A DNA stretch of 44,058 nt from Pseudomonas sp. Ga0074129 (GCA_001465025.1 LNDO01000067.1:1-44058); one strand, 5' to 3'; counted from the first letter of the stretch, positions 27,122-36,394 are shown. Translations and numbers: made by a program. Notes: a model not told the origin generated them from the sequence alone.

Positions 27122-27940
27122 ATGTCACTGCATGGCAAAACCCTGTTTATCACCGGTGCCAGCCGCGGCATCGGCCGGGAGATCGCCCTGCGCGCTGCGC
27201 GCGATGGGGCCAATATCGTGATTGCGGCGAAAAGTGCCGAGCCGCACGCCAAGCTACCCGGCACCATTCACTCGGTGGCCGCCGAAGTCGAGCAAGCTGG
27301 CGGCAAAGCCCTGGCCCTGCAGGTTGATGTGCGTGATGAGCACGCGATCAAGGCTGCCATGGCGCAAGCGGCCGAGTATTTCGGCGGCATCGATGCGCTG
27401 ATCAACAACGCGGGTGCGATCAAGCTGGTGGGCGTGGAAAAGCTCGATCCCAAACGCTTCGACCTGATGTTCCAGATCAACACCCGCGCGGTGATGGTCT
27501 GCAGCCAGGCGGCCCTGCCCTACCTAAAAAACAGCCAAGGGCACATCCTCAGCCTGTCGCCACCGCTTAACCTGGACCCTAAATGGTTCGCCCACTACGG
27601 CCCTTACACCACCACCAAATACGGCATGAGCATGCTCACCCTGGGTATGCACGAAGAGTTCAAAAAGTACGGCATCAGCGTGAATTCTCTGTGGCCAAAA
27701 ACGGTGATCGCCACCGCCGCCATTGAGTTCGAGGCCGGCGGCCCGGCGGTGATGAAAGCGGCACGGCTGCCAGCGGTCATGGCTGACGCTGCCCACGCCA
27801 TCCTGTCCAGCAGTGAACGCAGCATCAGCGGGCGTCTGCTGATCGACGAAGAAATCCTGCGCGAGCATGGCGTCAGCGACTTTGAGCATTACCGCTACGA
27901 CCCTGCCGGTAAGCTGATGACTGACTTGTTTGTCGATTAG
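27122..27940 (+). CDS. atuG: AtuG, short-chain dehydrogenase/reductase
   Basis: The start is ATG at 27122 after GGAGCACGCCC; the frame is open 102 bp further upstream, through the repeat. The 272-aa SDR has TGASRGIGR (about 11-19), NNAGA, and an intact catalytic YTTTK, so, unlike AtuB, it has the standard active site. Its pattern (SLSPPLNLDPKW, GPYTTTKYGMS) resembles the hydroxysteroid-dehydrogenase-like HSDL2 group. In the atu cluster it is assumed to act as an alcohol, aldehyde or 3-hydroxyacyl-CoA dehydrogenase. The exact step is not established. Confidence 0.85.
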   Translation: MSLHGKTLFITGASRGIGREIALRAARDGANIVIAAKSAEPHAKLPGTIHSVAAEVEQAGGKALALQVDVRDEHAIKAAMAQAAEYFGGIDALINNAGAIKLVGVEKLDPKRFDLMFQINTRAVMVCSQAALPYLKNSQGHILSLSPPLNLDPKWFAHYGPYTTTKYGMSMLTLGMHEEFKKYGISVNSLWPKTVIATAAIEFEAGGPAVMKAARLPAVMADAAHAILSSSERSISGRLLIDEEILREHGVSDFEHYRYDPAGKLMTDLFVD

Positions 27941-28049
27941 CACCGCTCATTTGCCGATCTGCCTGCCGCCTGCTGCACCAGGGCCATAGCGGGGAGCACT
28001 GGGGCGCTCTAGAGTCTTCGCGCCCTATTCCCCTTGAAGCGCGAGTGCC

Positions 28050-29876
28050 ATGAGTCAAGCCGACCTGATTTCCCCGCTGCGTTTTCTCACCCGCCTGCCC
28101 CAGCACCTGCCGCGTGTACCGCGCATGTTGCGTGGGCTGTATTACGCCGGTATTCGCAACCGGGAAAAACAGCTGTCGCTGGCCTGGGCGCTGGAACGTG
28201 CCGCGCTGGTACACGGCGAGCGGCCGGCGCTGCTGGATGAAACCCGTCGCCTGACTTACAACCAGTTCAACACTTGGGCCAACCGCCTGGCCTGGGCCTT
28301 CAAGGCTGAAGGCGTGCGCCATGGCAGCGTGGTCGCGGTGATTCTGGAAAACCGCCTGGAACTACTCGCCATTCTGGCTGCGCTGAGCAAGCTGGGCGCA
28401 GTCGGCGCGTTGGTCAACACCAGTCAGCGCGGCAAGGTGCTGGCGCACAGCCTCAACCTGGTCAAACCGGGATGTATCGTGGTCGGCAGCGAACTGCTGA
28501 ATGCCTTCGATGACGTCGCGGCCCTGTTGGATAAACCGGACACCCCGCGCCACTGGATTGCCGACCAAGACTGCCTGCAAGACGCAGGCAACGCCCCGGC
28601 AGGCTGGGGCAACCTGATGCAGTTGGCGCGCAAGCAAGCCAGTGACAACCTGCCCGACAGTTCGCGCGTGCAGATGAAAGACCCATGCTTTTTGATCTAC
28701 ACCTCCGGCACCACCGGCCTGCCCAAGGCCTCGATCATGAGCCACGGCAAGTGGATCAAAGCCTACGGCGGCTTCGGCCATTCCGGCCTAACCCTGAACA
28801 ATCAGGACGTGCTGTACCTGACGCTGCCCTGCTACCACAACAATGCCGTCACCGTCTGCTGGAGCGCGGCCCTGGCCGGAGGGGCGGCTATCGCCTTGCG
28901 CCGCAAGTTCTCCGCCAGTGCCTTCTGGCCGGATGTGCAGCGCTATCAGGCCACCTGCTTCGGCTACATCGGCGAACTGTGCCGCTACCTGCTCAACCAG
29001 CCCGAATGCGCCGCCGAGCGCAATAACAGCCTGCGCTGCATGATCGGTAACGGCCTGCGGCCATCAATCTGGGGCGAGTTCAAGGCGCGTTTCGGGATTG
29101 AGCAAATCACCGAGTTCTATGCCTCTAGCGAGGGCAACATCGGCTTTACCAACGTCTTCAACTTCGACAACACCGTCGGTTTCACTCCGGCCACCTATGC
29201 CATCGTGCGCTACGACCTGGACAACGATCAGGCCATTCGGGGCAAGAAAGGCTTTCTGCAAAAAGCCAAAAAAGGCGAACCGGGTTTGCTGATCAGCGAG
29301 ATCAGCGCCAAGTGGCCTTTCGACGGCTACACCGACCCGGCGAAAAGCGAGGCGGCGATTCTGCGCAACGTGTTCAAACAGGGCGATGCCTGGTTTAACA
29401 CCGGCGACCTGATGCGCGACATTGGCTGCAAGCACGCACAGTTCGTCGATCGGCTCGGCGACACCTTCCGTTGGAAGGGCGAAAACGTCTCCACCACCGA
29501 AGTGGAAAACGTCCTCGGCGCGCTCCCCGGCGTTGAGGATGCGGTGGTGTATGGCGTGGAAATCCCCGGTACCAATGGCCGCTGCGGCATGGCAGCGCTG
29601 CGCCTGAGCGAGGGCACCCAGCTGAATACCTACGCGCTGGCTGCGCACCTGGAAGCCGAGTTACCGGAGTATGCCGCGCCGGTGTTTATCCGTCTGATCA
29701 GCGAGGTGGAAACCACCGGCACCTTCAAATACAAAAAAGCCGATTTGAAGCAGACCGCCTACAACCCAAGCGCAGTTGCAGAAGCGCTGTGGGTTCGTCT
29801 ACCCGGCGACAAGCACTTCACCGCGCTTGATCACACGCTGTTCAGCGCCATCAACCAGCAGGCGTATCGCTTCTGA
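28050..29876 (+). CDS. atuH: AtuH, long-chain acyl-CoA synthetase family
   Basis: This 608-aa adenylating enzyme carries the AMP-binding P-loop YTSGTTGLPKA at 217-227, an EFYASSEGN motif and the NTGDLMRDIG core A8-like region, with C-terminal GRCGMAALRL. Its N-terminus (PHLPRVPRMLRGL) and the EFYASSEGNIGF motif place it with the very-long-chain acyl-CoA synthetase / FATP group. In the pathway it probably makes citronellyl-CoA from citronellate. It begins 109 bp after atuG with a poor ribosome binding site, so it may have weaker coupling or its own promoter. It is the last gene of the cluster. Confidence 0.87.
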   Translation: MSQADLISPLRFLTRLPQHLPRVPRMLRGLYYAGIRNREKQLSLAWALERAALVHGERPALLDETRRLTYNQFNTWANRLAWAFKAEGVRHGSVVAVILENRLELLAILAALSKLGAVGALVNTSQRGKVLAHSLNLVKPGCIVVGSELLNAFDDVAALLDKPDTPRHWIADQDCLQDAGNAPAGWGNLMQLARKQASDNLPDSSRVQMKDPCFLIYTSGTTGLPKASIMSHGKWIKAYGGFGHSGLTLNNQDVLYLTLPCYHNNAVTVCWSAALAGGAAIALRRKFSASAFWPDVQRYQATCFGYIGELCRYLLNQPECAAERNNSLRCMIGNGLRPSIWGEFKARFGIEQITEFYASSEGNIGFTNVFNFDNTVGFTPATYAIVRYDLDNDQAIRGKKGFLQKAKKGEPGLLISEISAKWPFDGYTDPAKSEAAILRNVFKQGDAWFNTGDLMRDIGCKHAQFVDRLGDTFRWKGENVSTTEVENVLGALPGVEDAVVYGVEIPGTNGRCGMAALRLSEGTQLNTYALAAHLEAELPEYAAPVFIRLISEVETTGTFKYKKADLKQTAYNPSAVAEALWVRLPGDKHFTALDHTLFSAINQQAYRF

Positions 29877-29906
29877 TCTGCCGGAGCAGGCGGCCAGAGT
29901 CGCCTG

Positions 29907-30386
29907 CTACTGCCGGAACTCAAACTGCAACTGCGCCCCTTCAATCGACTCGAAGTAATCGTCGTCGCGCTCATTGGTAATCAACTTGCCGTGCAACTGA
30001 AACGGGCTGCTGGGCTCGGTCTTTTCCTCAAACAACGGTGGCAAAAACGGCGTCGATAGGTCGAGCAGAGGCTCCAACGGTTGCAAAGGATCGAAGACGT
30101 GGGTGTGCAAGCTTAAGTCCAGCGGCGCAGGTGGGGTATTTTTAACGGCTGGCGCAGGCGATTTGGCCGGAGCTTGGGGCGCGGGCTTTTTAGCGGGCGG
30201 CGGTTCAGCAGGCGGCACACTGTCCACACTCACAGGCGTATCTACTGGCGACGTTTCTTCAACAGGCGCGGCAGGCTGCTGCGCAGGCGGGTCAACACGG
30301 GCAGGCGGTGCGGCAGGTGGATTTTTTTCGCACGCGGCAAGGGTGAAAAGGATCAACAGCAGCGCGAAACATCGGATACGACTCAT
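29907..30386 (-). CDS. Pro/Ala-rich putative lipoprotein
   Basis: The 159-aa product has a lipoprotein signal with lipobox LAAC (Cys19), then about 70 residues dominated by Pro, Ala and Val (a flexible linker), and a C-terminal part (LHTHVFDPLQPLEPLLDL ... GKLITNERDDDYFESIEGAQLQF) that may fold or bind a partner. It is not a family I recognise. It could be a cell-envelope accessory protein. It lies downstream of the sigma / anti-sigma-like pair by 114 bp on the same strand and might be its regulatory target, but this is only positional. Confidence 0.6.
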   Translation of the reverse strand: MSRIRCFALLLILFTLAACEKNPPAAPPARVDPPAQQPAAPVEETSPVDTPVSVDSVPPAEPPPAKKPAPQAPAKSPAPAVKNTPPAPLDLSLHTHVFDPLQPLEPLLDLSTPFLPPLFEEKTEPSSPFQLHGKLITNERDDDYFESIEGAQLQFEFRQ

Positions 30387-30500
30387 AGCAACTCAAATAC
30401 CAACCAATAAGCCGCTATGCTGGCGGCGCTGATGGCGGCTGGCAAGCGGGCAATGTATGCCGCAGGTTGCCGCCGCCCACTCGCGCGTGGCCACGCTCAC

Positions 30501-31205
30501 CTATTCGGGCGGCTGTAAAAGGCGCAACTGCGCCTCGATATCCACATGCGGGTGTTCATCCATCAGCTGCAACAGCAGCGCATTGGCTTCATCGCGCGCG
30601 CCCTCGCGGCGCAACCTAAGCAGCCGTTGCAACTCAGGTAGCAGGTTCGCTTCTGCGTTAATCGTGGTTGGCGCTGGAGCCTGAGCAGCGGCTGGAGCCT
30701 GAACGTCTGACGCGGGCTCGGCGGATATCTGGGGCGCGACTACGGATAAGCGCTTCTTATCCGCCCGTTCGCTTTCGCCGCTGTAAAGGTGCGCAGGTGG
30801 CTCATCAGCCAACACAGCGGCCTCTTCCACCGGCGCAGGCATCAGCATGACCGGCGCATGCATGCGGGCCGCCGCCGGTGCCATGGGCGCTGCCTGGGGC
30901 ACCGCATCAAAGGCATCCGGTGCCTGCTCGAACGTGCGCCAGGTCAGGCTCACACCAATGCCCAGGCAGGCCACACCCGCCAACGCCACCGACCAGCGTT
31001 GGCGACCTGCGCCAAACAACCCGTGCTGTACACGCGCCGCCCAACCGGGCGCGGCCTGCGTTTTGCTCACCTGCGCCACGGCCGCATGGGCTGCCGCAAG
31101 AATCTGCGCATCCAGTTGTGCACTGGGCTCGCCGCCACTGTGCTGACGAAAATGCGCCAGCATCTGCTGTTCCTGCTCATCGAGCTTAGGTTGATCGTGA
31201 TTCAT
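30501..31205 (-). CDS. Putative membrane anti-sigma factor
   Basis: A 234-aa protein with one membrane helix at about 71-89 (WSVALAGVACLGIGVSL), a short charged cytoplasmic N-terminus (residues 1-70), and a long Ala/Pro-rich periplasmic part ending in a helical segment (LLPELQRLLRLRREGARDEA). Its ATG overlaps the stop of the ECF sigma gene (ATGA), the usual anti-sigma position. No HxxxCxxC zinc motif is visible, so it is not a ZAS-type anti-sigma, and the call depends mainly on context. Confidence 0.6.
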   Translation of the reverse strand: MNHDQPKLDEQEQQMLAHFRQHSGGEPSAQLDAQILAAAHAAVAQVSKTQAAPGWAARVQHGLFGAGRQRWSVALAGVACLGIGVSLTWRTFEQAPDAFDAVPQAAPMAPAAARMHAPVMLMPAPVEEAAVLADEPPAHLYSGESERADKKRLSVVAPQISAEPASDVQAPAAAQAPAPTTINAEANLLPELQRLLRLRREGARDEANALLLQLMDEHPHVDIEAQLRLLQPPE

Positions 31206-31780
31206 ACGGACAACTCCTCGGCGGCCGGGTCAGCCAGCAGCCGACGTAACTTCTGCAGGGCATAGCGCAAACGGCTTTTCACGGTTTCAGCAGGCATCTG
31301 GGTCAGCTCGGCAATCTCAGCCAGTTCCAGATCGCCATGGGCGCGCAGCAGAAACACCTCGCGCTGCTCAGCCGGCAAGTCCGCCAGGGCGGCCTGCAAG
31401 CGCTGCTGATCGCGACTCAATCTAAGCTGCTGCTCAGGGCCGGGCTGCGTGTCGGGCACGGCATGCAGCTGTTCGTCGTACTCAGCATGCTCAGCCTGAT
31501 GCCGACCGTGCTTGCGCCAGGCATCGATCAGGCGGTTACGGCCAATCTGGTACAGCCAGGTTTTAAACAGCACCGCCTCGCGCTGTTCACTTTGGCTGCG
31601 GATCAGGCTCATCCAGGTGTCCTGAAACACCTCCTCGGCCAGCGCGTGATCGCCACACAAGCCGAGCAAAAAACGAAACAGGCCCAAGCGATGGCGCTCA
31701 TACAACTGCGCAAAAGCGGCCGCATCGCCTTGGCGATAACGCCGTAACAAAACGGCGTCGTCGTTCACGGGTAAGTTCAA
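31202..31780 (-). CDS. ECF sigma factor
   Basis: The 192-aa sigma-70-like protein has region 2 (AAFAQLYERHRLGLFRFL ... AEEVFQDTWMSLIR ... FKTWLYQIGRNRLID, about 17-85) and region 4 (LPAEQREVFLLRAHGDLELAEIAELTQMPAETVKSRL, about 132-170). It starts with TTG at 31780 directly after the stop of the VWA lipoprotein gene, with AGGG 8 nt before; a GTG at 31768 is the alternative. Operon order is VWA lipoprotein, sigma, anti-sigma-like protein, with overlaps. The target regulon is not visible here. Confidence 0.85.
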   Translation of the reverse strand: MNLPVNDDAVLLRRYRQGDAAAFAQLYERHRLGLFRFLLGLCGDHALAEEVFQDTWMSLIRSQSEQREAVLFKTWLYQIGRNRLIDAWRKHGRHQAEHAEYDEQLHAVPDTQPGPEQQLRLSRDQQRLQAALADLPAEQREVFLLRAHGDLELAEIAELTQMPAETVKSRLRYALQKLRRLLADPAAEELSV

Positions 31781-33508
31781 TTAGTCAGCCCTGCGTTCAC
31801 GGTCTGCCGAAGTGTGCAGGCTCTGCGCCAGTTCCACCAGTTGCACAAACTCGCTGCCTAAACCAAAGCGGTCTTCCCCCTTGGCCGTGCGCGCCAACTC
31901 GGCACTGTCGGCCAGGCTAAAGCGGCCGGTGTAGGTCGCGCCTTTAAGCTGTTGAGCAAAGGCCGCCACAGCTGCGGCAAAGCGCAAATCTTCACTGGCA
32001 CGATCGATGGTCGGTACATCGCCGGACTGAATCGCTTGCTCCAGCAACTGGCTAACGCCCTGCCCCGGTGTTTTGTAGCGGATTCGCAGCCAAGCCAGTT
32101 CGCCGTCCTGCTTCGCACCCTTGACCGCCGCTTGATAGCGCAGCGGCTCCAGCCAGCCCTTGCCGCCCACCGGCACCACTTCATAGAGCGCGGTGACTGT
32201 GTGGCCTGCGCCGATTTCGCCGGCGTCGACTTTGTCGTTGCTGAAATCCTCACGCTTGAGCGCGCGGTTCTCATACCCAAGCAGGCGGTACTCGCTAACC
32301 TGCGCCGGGTTGAACTCGACCTGAATTTTCACGTCACTGGCGACCGTCGCCAGGGTCGAACTGAGCTGATCGACCAACACCTTGCGGGCTTCGCGCAGGG
32401 TGTCGATGTAGGCGTAATTACCATCGCCAGCATCGGCCAACTGCTCCATCAATTGCTCGTTGTAGTTGTCGGTGCCAAAGCCCAAGGTGGTCAGGGAAAT
32501 ACCGGTTTTGCGCTTATCGGCAGCCAGTTGCTTAAGGCTGTCGAAGTCGCTGATGCCTACGTTGAAGTCACCGTCAGTGGCCAGCAGGATGCGGTTGATG
32601 CCGCCTTCAATAAAGCCCTGCTGCGCCTGCTGGTAGGCCAGTTGAATGCCTGACTCACCGGCTGTGGAGCCACCCGCCGTGAGCTGATCAATGGCGGCAC
32701 GAATCTTGGCTTTCTCACTGCCAGCAGTCGGCTCCAGCACCACGCTGGATGAGCCGGCATACACCACCAGCGATACGCTGTCCTGAGCGCGCAGTTGCTC
32801 GACCAACAGCTTCAGGGTGCTTTGCACCATGGGCAGGCCTTCGCGGCGATCCATCGAACCGGAGACATCGACGAGAAACACCAAGTTAGCGGCTGGTAAC
32901 GCCTCGACGCGCAGATCCGACGCCTTGATGGCGATACGCAAAAGGCGGCTATGCGGGTTCCACGGCGTAATGGCCAATTCGCTGTGCACGCCGAACGGCA
33001 CATCACCCTTGGGCAGCGGATAGGCATAAGGGAAGTAATTGACCAGCTCTTCCAGGCGTACGGCACCCGGCGGCGGCAGTTGCCCGCCATTGAGCAAGCG
33101 CCGCACATTGGCGTAGCTGCCGGTGTCCACATCAATGCTAAAGGTCGATACCGGCATCTCGGCCACGGCATGCACAGGGTTATCCGCCAGTTTCTGATAC
33201 TGCTCGCGGTTCTCATCGCGGTAGCCCGCTGGCCAGGCATCAGCGGGCATGGGCATCAGCGCATAGACGCTATGGGGCGAGGCTACGCGGCCGAGCGCAG
33301 CCCGTTTAGCCGGTTCAGCCACTGGCGCGGCTGCCAGATGCTCATGTAATTGCGCGCGCTCAGCCGTTTGATCGCTCAAGGTGGGTGCAGCGTTATCCGC
33401 CGCCGGCGCTTCGGACTTTGCGGCACTGCAGGCACCCAACGCGACGAGCACAGTCGCCGCCAAGCCAGCCAACAGCGGACGGGAATTAAAGGGGGGACGA
33501 ACGGGCAT
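31781..33508 (-). CDS. VWA-domain (YfbK-type) lipoprotein
   Basis: The start is ATG at 33508 behind AGGAG; 9 codons of open frame upstream have no ribosome binding site. The 575-aa protein has an N-terminal lipobox LGAC (Cys27), a linker, an N-terminal VWA-associated domain (ISTFSIDVDTGSYANVRR, about 119-200), a von Willebrand A domain with MIDAS DVSGS at 214-218, and a C-terminal DUF3520-like domain (VAAFAQQLKGATYTGRFSLAD). This is the YfbK layout. It would be an envelope-anchored metal-dependent adhesion or scaffolding protein. Its fusion into one operon with an ECF sigma and anti-sigma-like gene hints that it senses or responds to envelope conditions. Confidence 0.8.
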   Translation of the reverse strand: MPVRPPFNSRPLLAGLAATVLVALGACSAAKSEAPAADNAAPTLSDQTAERAQLHEHLAAAPVAEPAKRAALGRVASPHSVYALMPMPADAWPAGYRDENREQYQKLADNPVHAVAEMPVSTFSIDVDTGSYANVRRLLNGGQLPPPGAVRLEELVNYFPYAYPLPKGDVPFGVHSELAITPWNPHSRLLRIAIKASDLRVEALPAANLVFLVDVSGSMDRREGLPMVQSTLKLLVEQLRAQDSVSLVVYAGSSSVVLEPTAGSEKAKIRAAIDQLTAGGSTAGESGIQLAYQQAQQGFIEGGINRILLATDGDFNVGISDFDSLKQLAADKRKTGISLTTLGFGTDNYNEQLMEQLADAGDGNYAYIDTLREARKVLVDQLSSTLATVASDVKIQVEFNPAQVSEYRLLGYENRALKREDFSNDKVDAGEIGAGHTVTALYEVVPVGGKGWLEPLRYQAAVKGAKQDGELAWLRIRYKTPGQGVSQLLEQAIQSGDVPTIDRASEDLRFAAAVAAFAQQLKGATYTGRFSLADSAELARTAKGEDRFGLGSEFVQLVELAQSLHTSADRERRAD

Positions 33509-33586
33509 GGCGGCATCTCCTGAGCGGACAAACAAGTCATTCGCTCAGGTAGACGCAGCACTCACACCCATCGGGTTAAGCAAGGG

Positions 33587-35026
33587 TTAAAAATTCGACG
33601 CGCTTTCCTGACACAACTGCGCAGCCAGCATGCCGAGGGTCATGAGCGCACGTTCGGCTTCGCGGTTCCATGGGATGCCGCAGTTCAAGCGGATGCAGTG
33701 GTTGAACTGCTCGGTATTACTGAAAATCAGCCCCGGCGCGATGCTGATGCCTTGCTGCAATGCGCGCATGTGCAAGTCTTTGGTGTTGACCCGTGCCGGC
33801 AGGCTGACCCACAGAATAAAGCCGCCCTTGGGCCGGGTCATCTGCGTGCCCTCGGGGAAGAACTGCTGCACCGCCAGCTGGAACGCGCTGAGGTTCTTGC
33901 GGTATTCCTGGCGGATAAAGCGCAGGTGGCGGTCATAACCACCGTTCTCCAGATACGCCGCCACCGCCATCTGCGTGACGCTGCACGCTGAATGGGTCGT
34001 GAACGTCTGCAAGCGCTGGATTTCGTCCTGATACTTACCGGCGATAATCCAGCCGATGCGCACCCCCGGCGACAGCGTTTTGGAAAAGCTGGAGCAATAC
34101 ACCACTCGGCCGTCGCGGTCATAAGACTTGAGCGCTTTGGTCGGGCCTTGCTCAAACATCAACTCGCCGTAAATATCGTCTTCAACAATCTGTATGTCGT
34201 AGTCACCGGCCAAGCGCAGCAACTGGCGCTGGCGCTCTTCAGGGATGGTGCCGCCCAGTGGGTTGCTCAGCCGCGCAGTCAGCACCAGCGCCTTGATCGG
34301 CCATTGGTTGGCCGCCAACTGCAAGGCTTCCAGGCTGATGCCGGTGGTTGGGTCGCTGGGAATTTCGATCACTTTCAGGCCAAGCAAATCAGCCAGTTGC
34401 AGCAAGCCGTAGTAAGTCGGTGATTCGGCCGCGATCAAATCACCCGGCTTGGTCAGTACGCGCAGACTCATCTGCAAGGCGTCGACACAGCCGTGGGTGA
34501 TCACCACTTCGCTGGGGTCCACCACCACACCGGCATCGCGCATGCGAATCGCCACCTGACGGCGCAATGGCTCAAAGCCAGGGCTGAACATGTAGCTGAA
34601 GGCACGGGCGCTGTGAAAACGCGTGACCTTGGCCAACTGCTGGTGCAAAGCACGCACCGGTAAGTAATCAACATGCGGCACCGCCGCACCAAGAGGGAAG
34701 ACGCCCTCACGGCGCGACTCGGTGAGCACCTGATTGATGATGCTGCTGCGCGTCACCAGACCTGGGCGCTCAACACGGGCAATATCCGGCGTCGGCGCGG
34801 TCAGGGCCGGCGTCTGGTGCACATAGAAACCGGACTGCGGCCGGGCGCGGATCAGCCCTTGATCTTCCAGATTGGCGTAAGCCTGCAGCACCGTGGCATG
34901 GCTGACATTTAACTGCGCACTCATCTTGCGCACAGACGGCACACGCTCACCGGGCTGATACACACCGCGACGAATATCTTCCGCCAGTTGTTGGGCAATG
35001 CGCTGATAAAGCAACAGATTGGTCAT
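33587..35026 (-). CDS. MocR-type GntR/aminotransferase regulator
   Basis: The start is ATG at 35026 (MTNLLLYQRI) with AGGA upstream. The 479-aa protein joins a GntR winged helix (residues 1-75, LAEDIRRGVYQPGERVPSVRK) to a fold-type I aminotransferase domain with PLP-binding Lys316 (CSSFSKTLSPG). MocR proteins use PLP as a sensor to control vitamin B6, GABA, taurine or amino-acid genes. The specific ligand here is unknown. The leader carries a pair of 14-bp direct repeats that look like its own operator. No enzyme gene is adjacent and divergent, so autoregulation is the only visible link. Confidence 0.82.
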   Translation of the reverse strand: MTNLLLYQRIAQQLAEDIRRGVYQPGERVPSVRKMSAQLNVSHATVLQAYANLEDQGLIRARPQSGFYVHQTPALTAPTPDIARVERPGLVTRSSIINQVLTESRREGVFPLGAAVPHVDYLPVRALHQQLAKVTRFHSARAFSYMFSPGFEPLRRQVAIRMRDAGVVVDPSEVVITHGCVDALQMSLRVLTKPGDLIAAESPTYYGLLQLADLLGLKVIEIPSDPTTGISLEALQLAANQWPIKALVLTARLSNPLGGTIPEERQRQLLRLAGDYDIQIVEDDIYGELMFEQGPTKALKSYDRDGRVVYCSSFSKTLSPGVRIGWIIAGKYQDEIQRLQTFTTHSACSVTQMAVAAYLENGGYDRHLRFIRQEYRKNLSAFQLAVQQFFPEGTQMTRPKGGFILWVSLPARVNTKDLHMRALQQGISIAPGLIFSNTEQFNHCIRLNCGIPWNREAERALMTLGMLAAQLCQESASNF

Positions 35027-35045
35027 AACCACGTTCCTGCCTGAC

Positions 35046-35091
35046 TGAACCGTTACAGTAGCCCACAGCAACGAAATTGCACCGGCACAGT
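35046..35091 (-). promoter_or_regulatory. Direct-repeat operator upstream of the MocR gene
   Basis: Read on the minus strand, ACTGTGCCGGTGCA (35091-35078) and ACTGTAACGGTTCA (35059-35046) share 11 of 14 bases, start to start 32 bp apart (about three helical turns). Tandem direct repeats are the type of site MocR/GabR proteins bind. The second copy ends 20 bp before the ATG. Confidence 0.5.
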
Positions 35092-35182
35092 TTATTTAAT
35101 TGTGGCCAATACAGTGCCCGTGTGCGGCTGAATCGTCTCATCCGGCGCGGCCAAATCACCAACCCGCTAAACAGCAGGCAAT

Positions 35183-35207
35183 AAAAAGCCCCGGCGAACC
35201 GGGGCTT
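35183..35207 (-). terminator. Intrinsic terminator of the OmpA-lipoprotein operon
   Basis: On the minus strand AAGCCCCGG-TTCG-CCGGGGCTT is followed by TTTATT, 12 nt past the OmpA-family stop: a 9-bp G+C-rich stem and a U tract. Confidence 0.8.
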
Positions 35208-35219
35208 GGCTGAAACGGC

Positions 35220-36032
35220 TTAGCGCGGCGAACCGAGGTTGCCTTGCTCGTCGGAAAACACGATTTCCACCCGACGGTTCTGTGCACGGCCTTTGGCAGA
35301 AGCATTCTCGGTGACCGGGAAGCTCTCGCCATAGCCCTTGATATCAATGCGCTTGGCATCAATCCCCAAGTCAATCAGCACATCGGCCACGGCTTGCGCA
35401 CGAGCGCGGGACAGTTCGAGGTTTTCCTGTGCATCGCCCCGGCTATCGGTATAACCCTCGATACGCACGGTGCGTCGTGGGTTGAGTTGAAGGAACTGCA
35501 CCAACTTCAACACGGTGCGATTGGCCGACGCTTTGAGGTCCGCATGGCCGGCATCAAACAACACATCACCCAAGGTCATGACCAGACCGCGCTCGCTTTG
35601 CGTAGTGGCAAGGCTGACCATTTGTTCTTCGAGCCAATTGCTTTGATCTTGCACACTCAGCAACTTGGCCTCACGCAGCGCTAACTGCAAACGCTGGCGC
35701 TCCAGTTCGAGTTTCGCAACACGCTCATGGTTCAGATTGAGCTGAGTCTTCTGCTGGGCAATGGAGCTGTATTGCAGGCTCAGGTAAGCAAAATGCGCGA
35801 CATCTTCTTTGCTACCCCAATAGCTCGCCAAGCGATCTGCACGGGCCAATGACTCGCCCGCACGAATCAGGTCTTTGGGTGCGCTGCGCAAGATGTCGGC
35901 GTCCTCTCGGGCTTTCTGAAAGGAGCCATGGGCGGCCTGCAGGGCTTGATCAGCGGGGTGATTACTGGACGCGCAGCCCGTTAGCAGCAGCGTGGCCAGG
36001 GCAAGACAAGCGCCGGACTGTAGAGGGCTCAT
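35220..36032 (-). CDS. OmpA-family lipoprotein
   Basis: The 270-aa product has lipobox LTGC (Cys20), a helical DUF4398-like N-terminal half with coiled-coil segments (about 28-140), and a C-terminal OmpA peptidoglycan-binding domain: GDVLFDAGHADLKASA, RIEGYTDSRGDAQENLELSRARAQAV, KGYGESFPVTENASAKGRAQNRRVEI. It would tie the outer membrane to the cell wall. It overlaps the DUF4398 gene by 4 bp (ATGA) and is last of a three-gene operon. Some similar proteins are annotated as OmpA-type lipoprotein YiaD/PAL relatives. Confidence 0.83.
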   Translation of the reverse strand: MSPLQSGACLALATLLLTGCASSNHPADQALQAAHGSFQKAREDADILRSAPKDLIRAGESLARADRLASYWGSKEDVAHFAYLSLQYSSIAQQKTQLNLNHERVAKLELERQRLQLALREAKLLSVQDQSNWLEEQMVSLATTQSERGLVMTLGDVLFDAGHADLKASANRTVLKLVQFLQLNPRRTVRIEGYTDSRGDAQENLELSRARAQAVADVLIDLGIDAKRIDIKGYGESFPVTENASAKGRAQNRRVEIVFSDEQGNLGSPR

Positions 36033-36385
36033 TGCAAGCCCCCCAGCTGTTTACGCAGCCGATTGATCACATTGTTTAACTCAACCAATTGTTGCTGGCT
36101 TTTGGCGGTCAGGTGTTCGGCCTCGGCAAGGCGCGCGTCCAACTCGGCCTGTTCGGCATACACCCGCGCCCGCTTAAAATCCTCGTCCTGCATCGCCGCT
36201 TGGGCCAACGCGAGCTTTTCCTGGGCTAGACGCAATGAAGCTGAATGCTCAGGAGAGACACCCACAGCTTGCGCCTGGCTGAGCGCTTGTTCAGTCAGGC
36301 GCAGTTGTTCATCAGGCACCGGGTCAGAGGCACAAGCACTGAGAAGGAGCGGCAACAAGGCCATACAGATAAGTCGGTAGTTCAC
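36029..36385 (-). CDS. DUF4398 small lipoprotein
   Basis: The 118-aa protein has lipobox LSAC (Cys18). The rest is helical and rich in Ala, Gln and Glu (ALSQAQAVGVSPEHSASL ... KRARVYAEQAELDARLAEAEHLTA), the DUF4398 pattern. It is related in sequence style to the N-terminal half of the next gene, suggesting duplication or partner-like roles. It is probably anchored to the outer membrane. Function unknown. Confidence 0.75.
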   Translation of the reverse strand: MNYRLICMALLPLLLSACASDPVPDEQLRLTEQALSQAQAVGVSPEHSASLRLAQEKLALAQAAMQDEDFKRARVYAEQAELDARLAEAEHLTAKSQQQLVELNNVINRLRKQLGGLQ

Positions 36386-36394
36386 GGATTGTCC

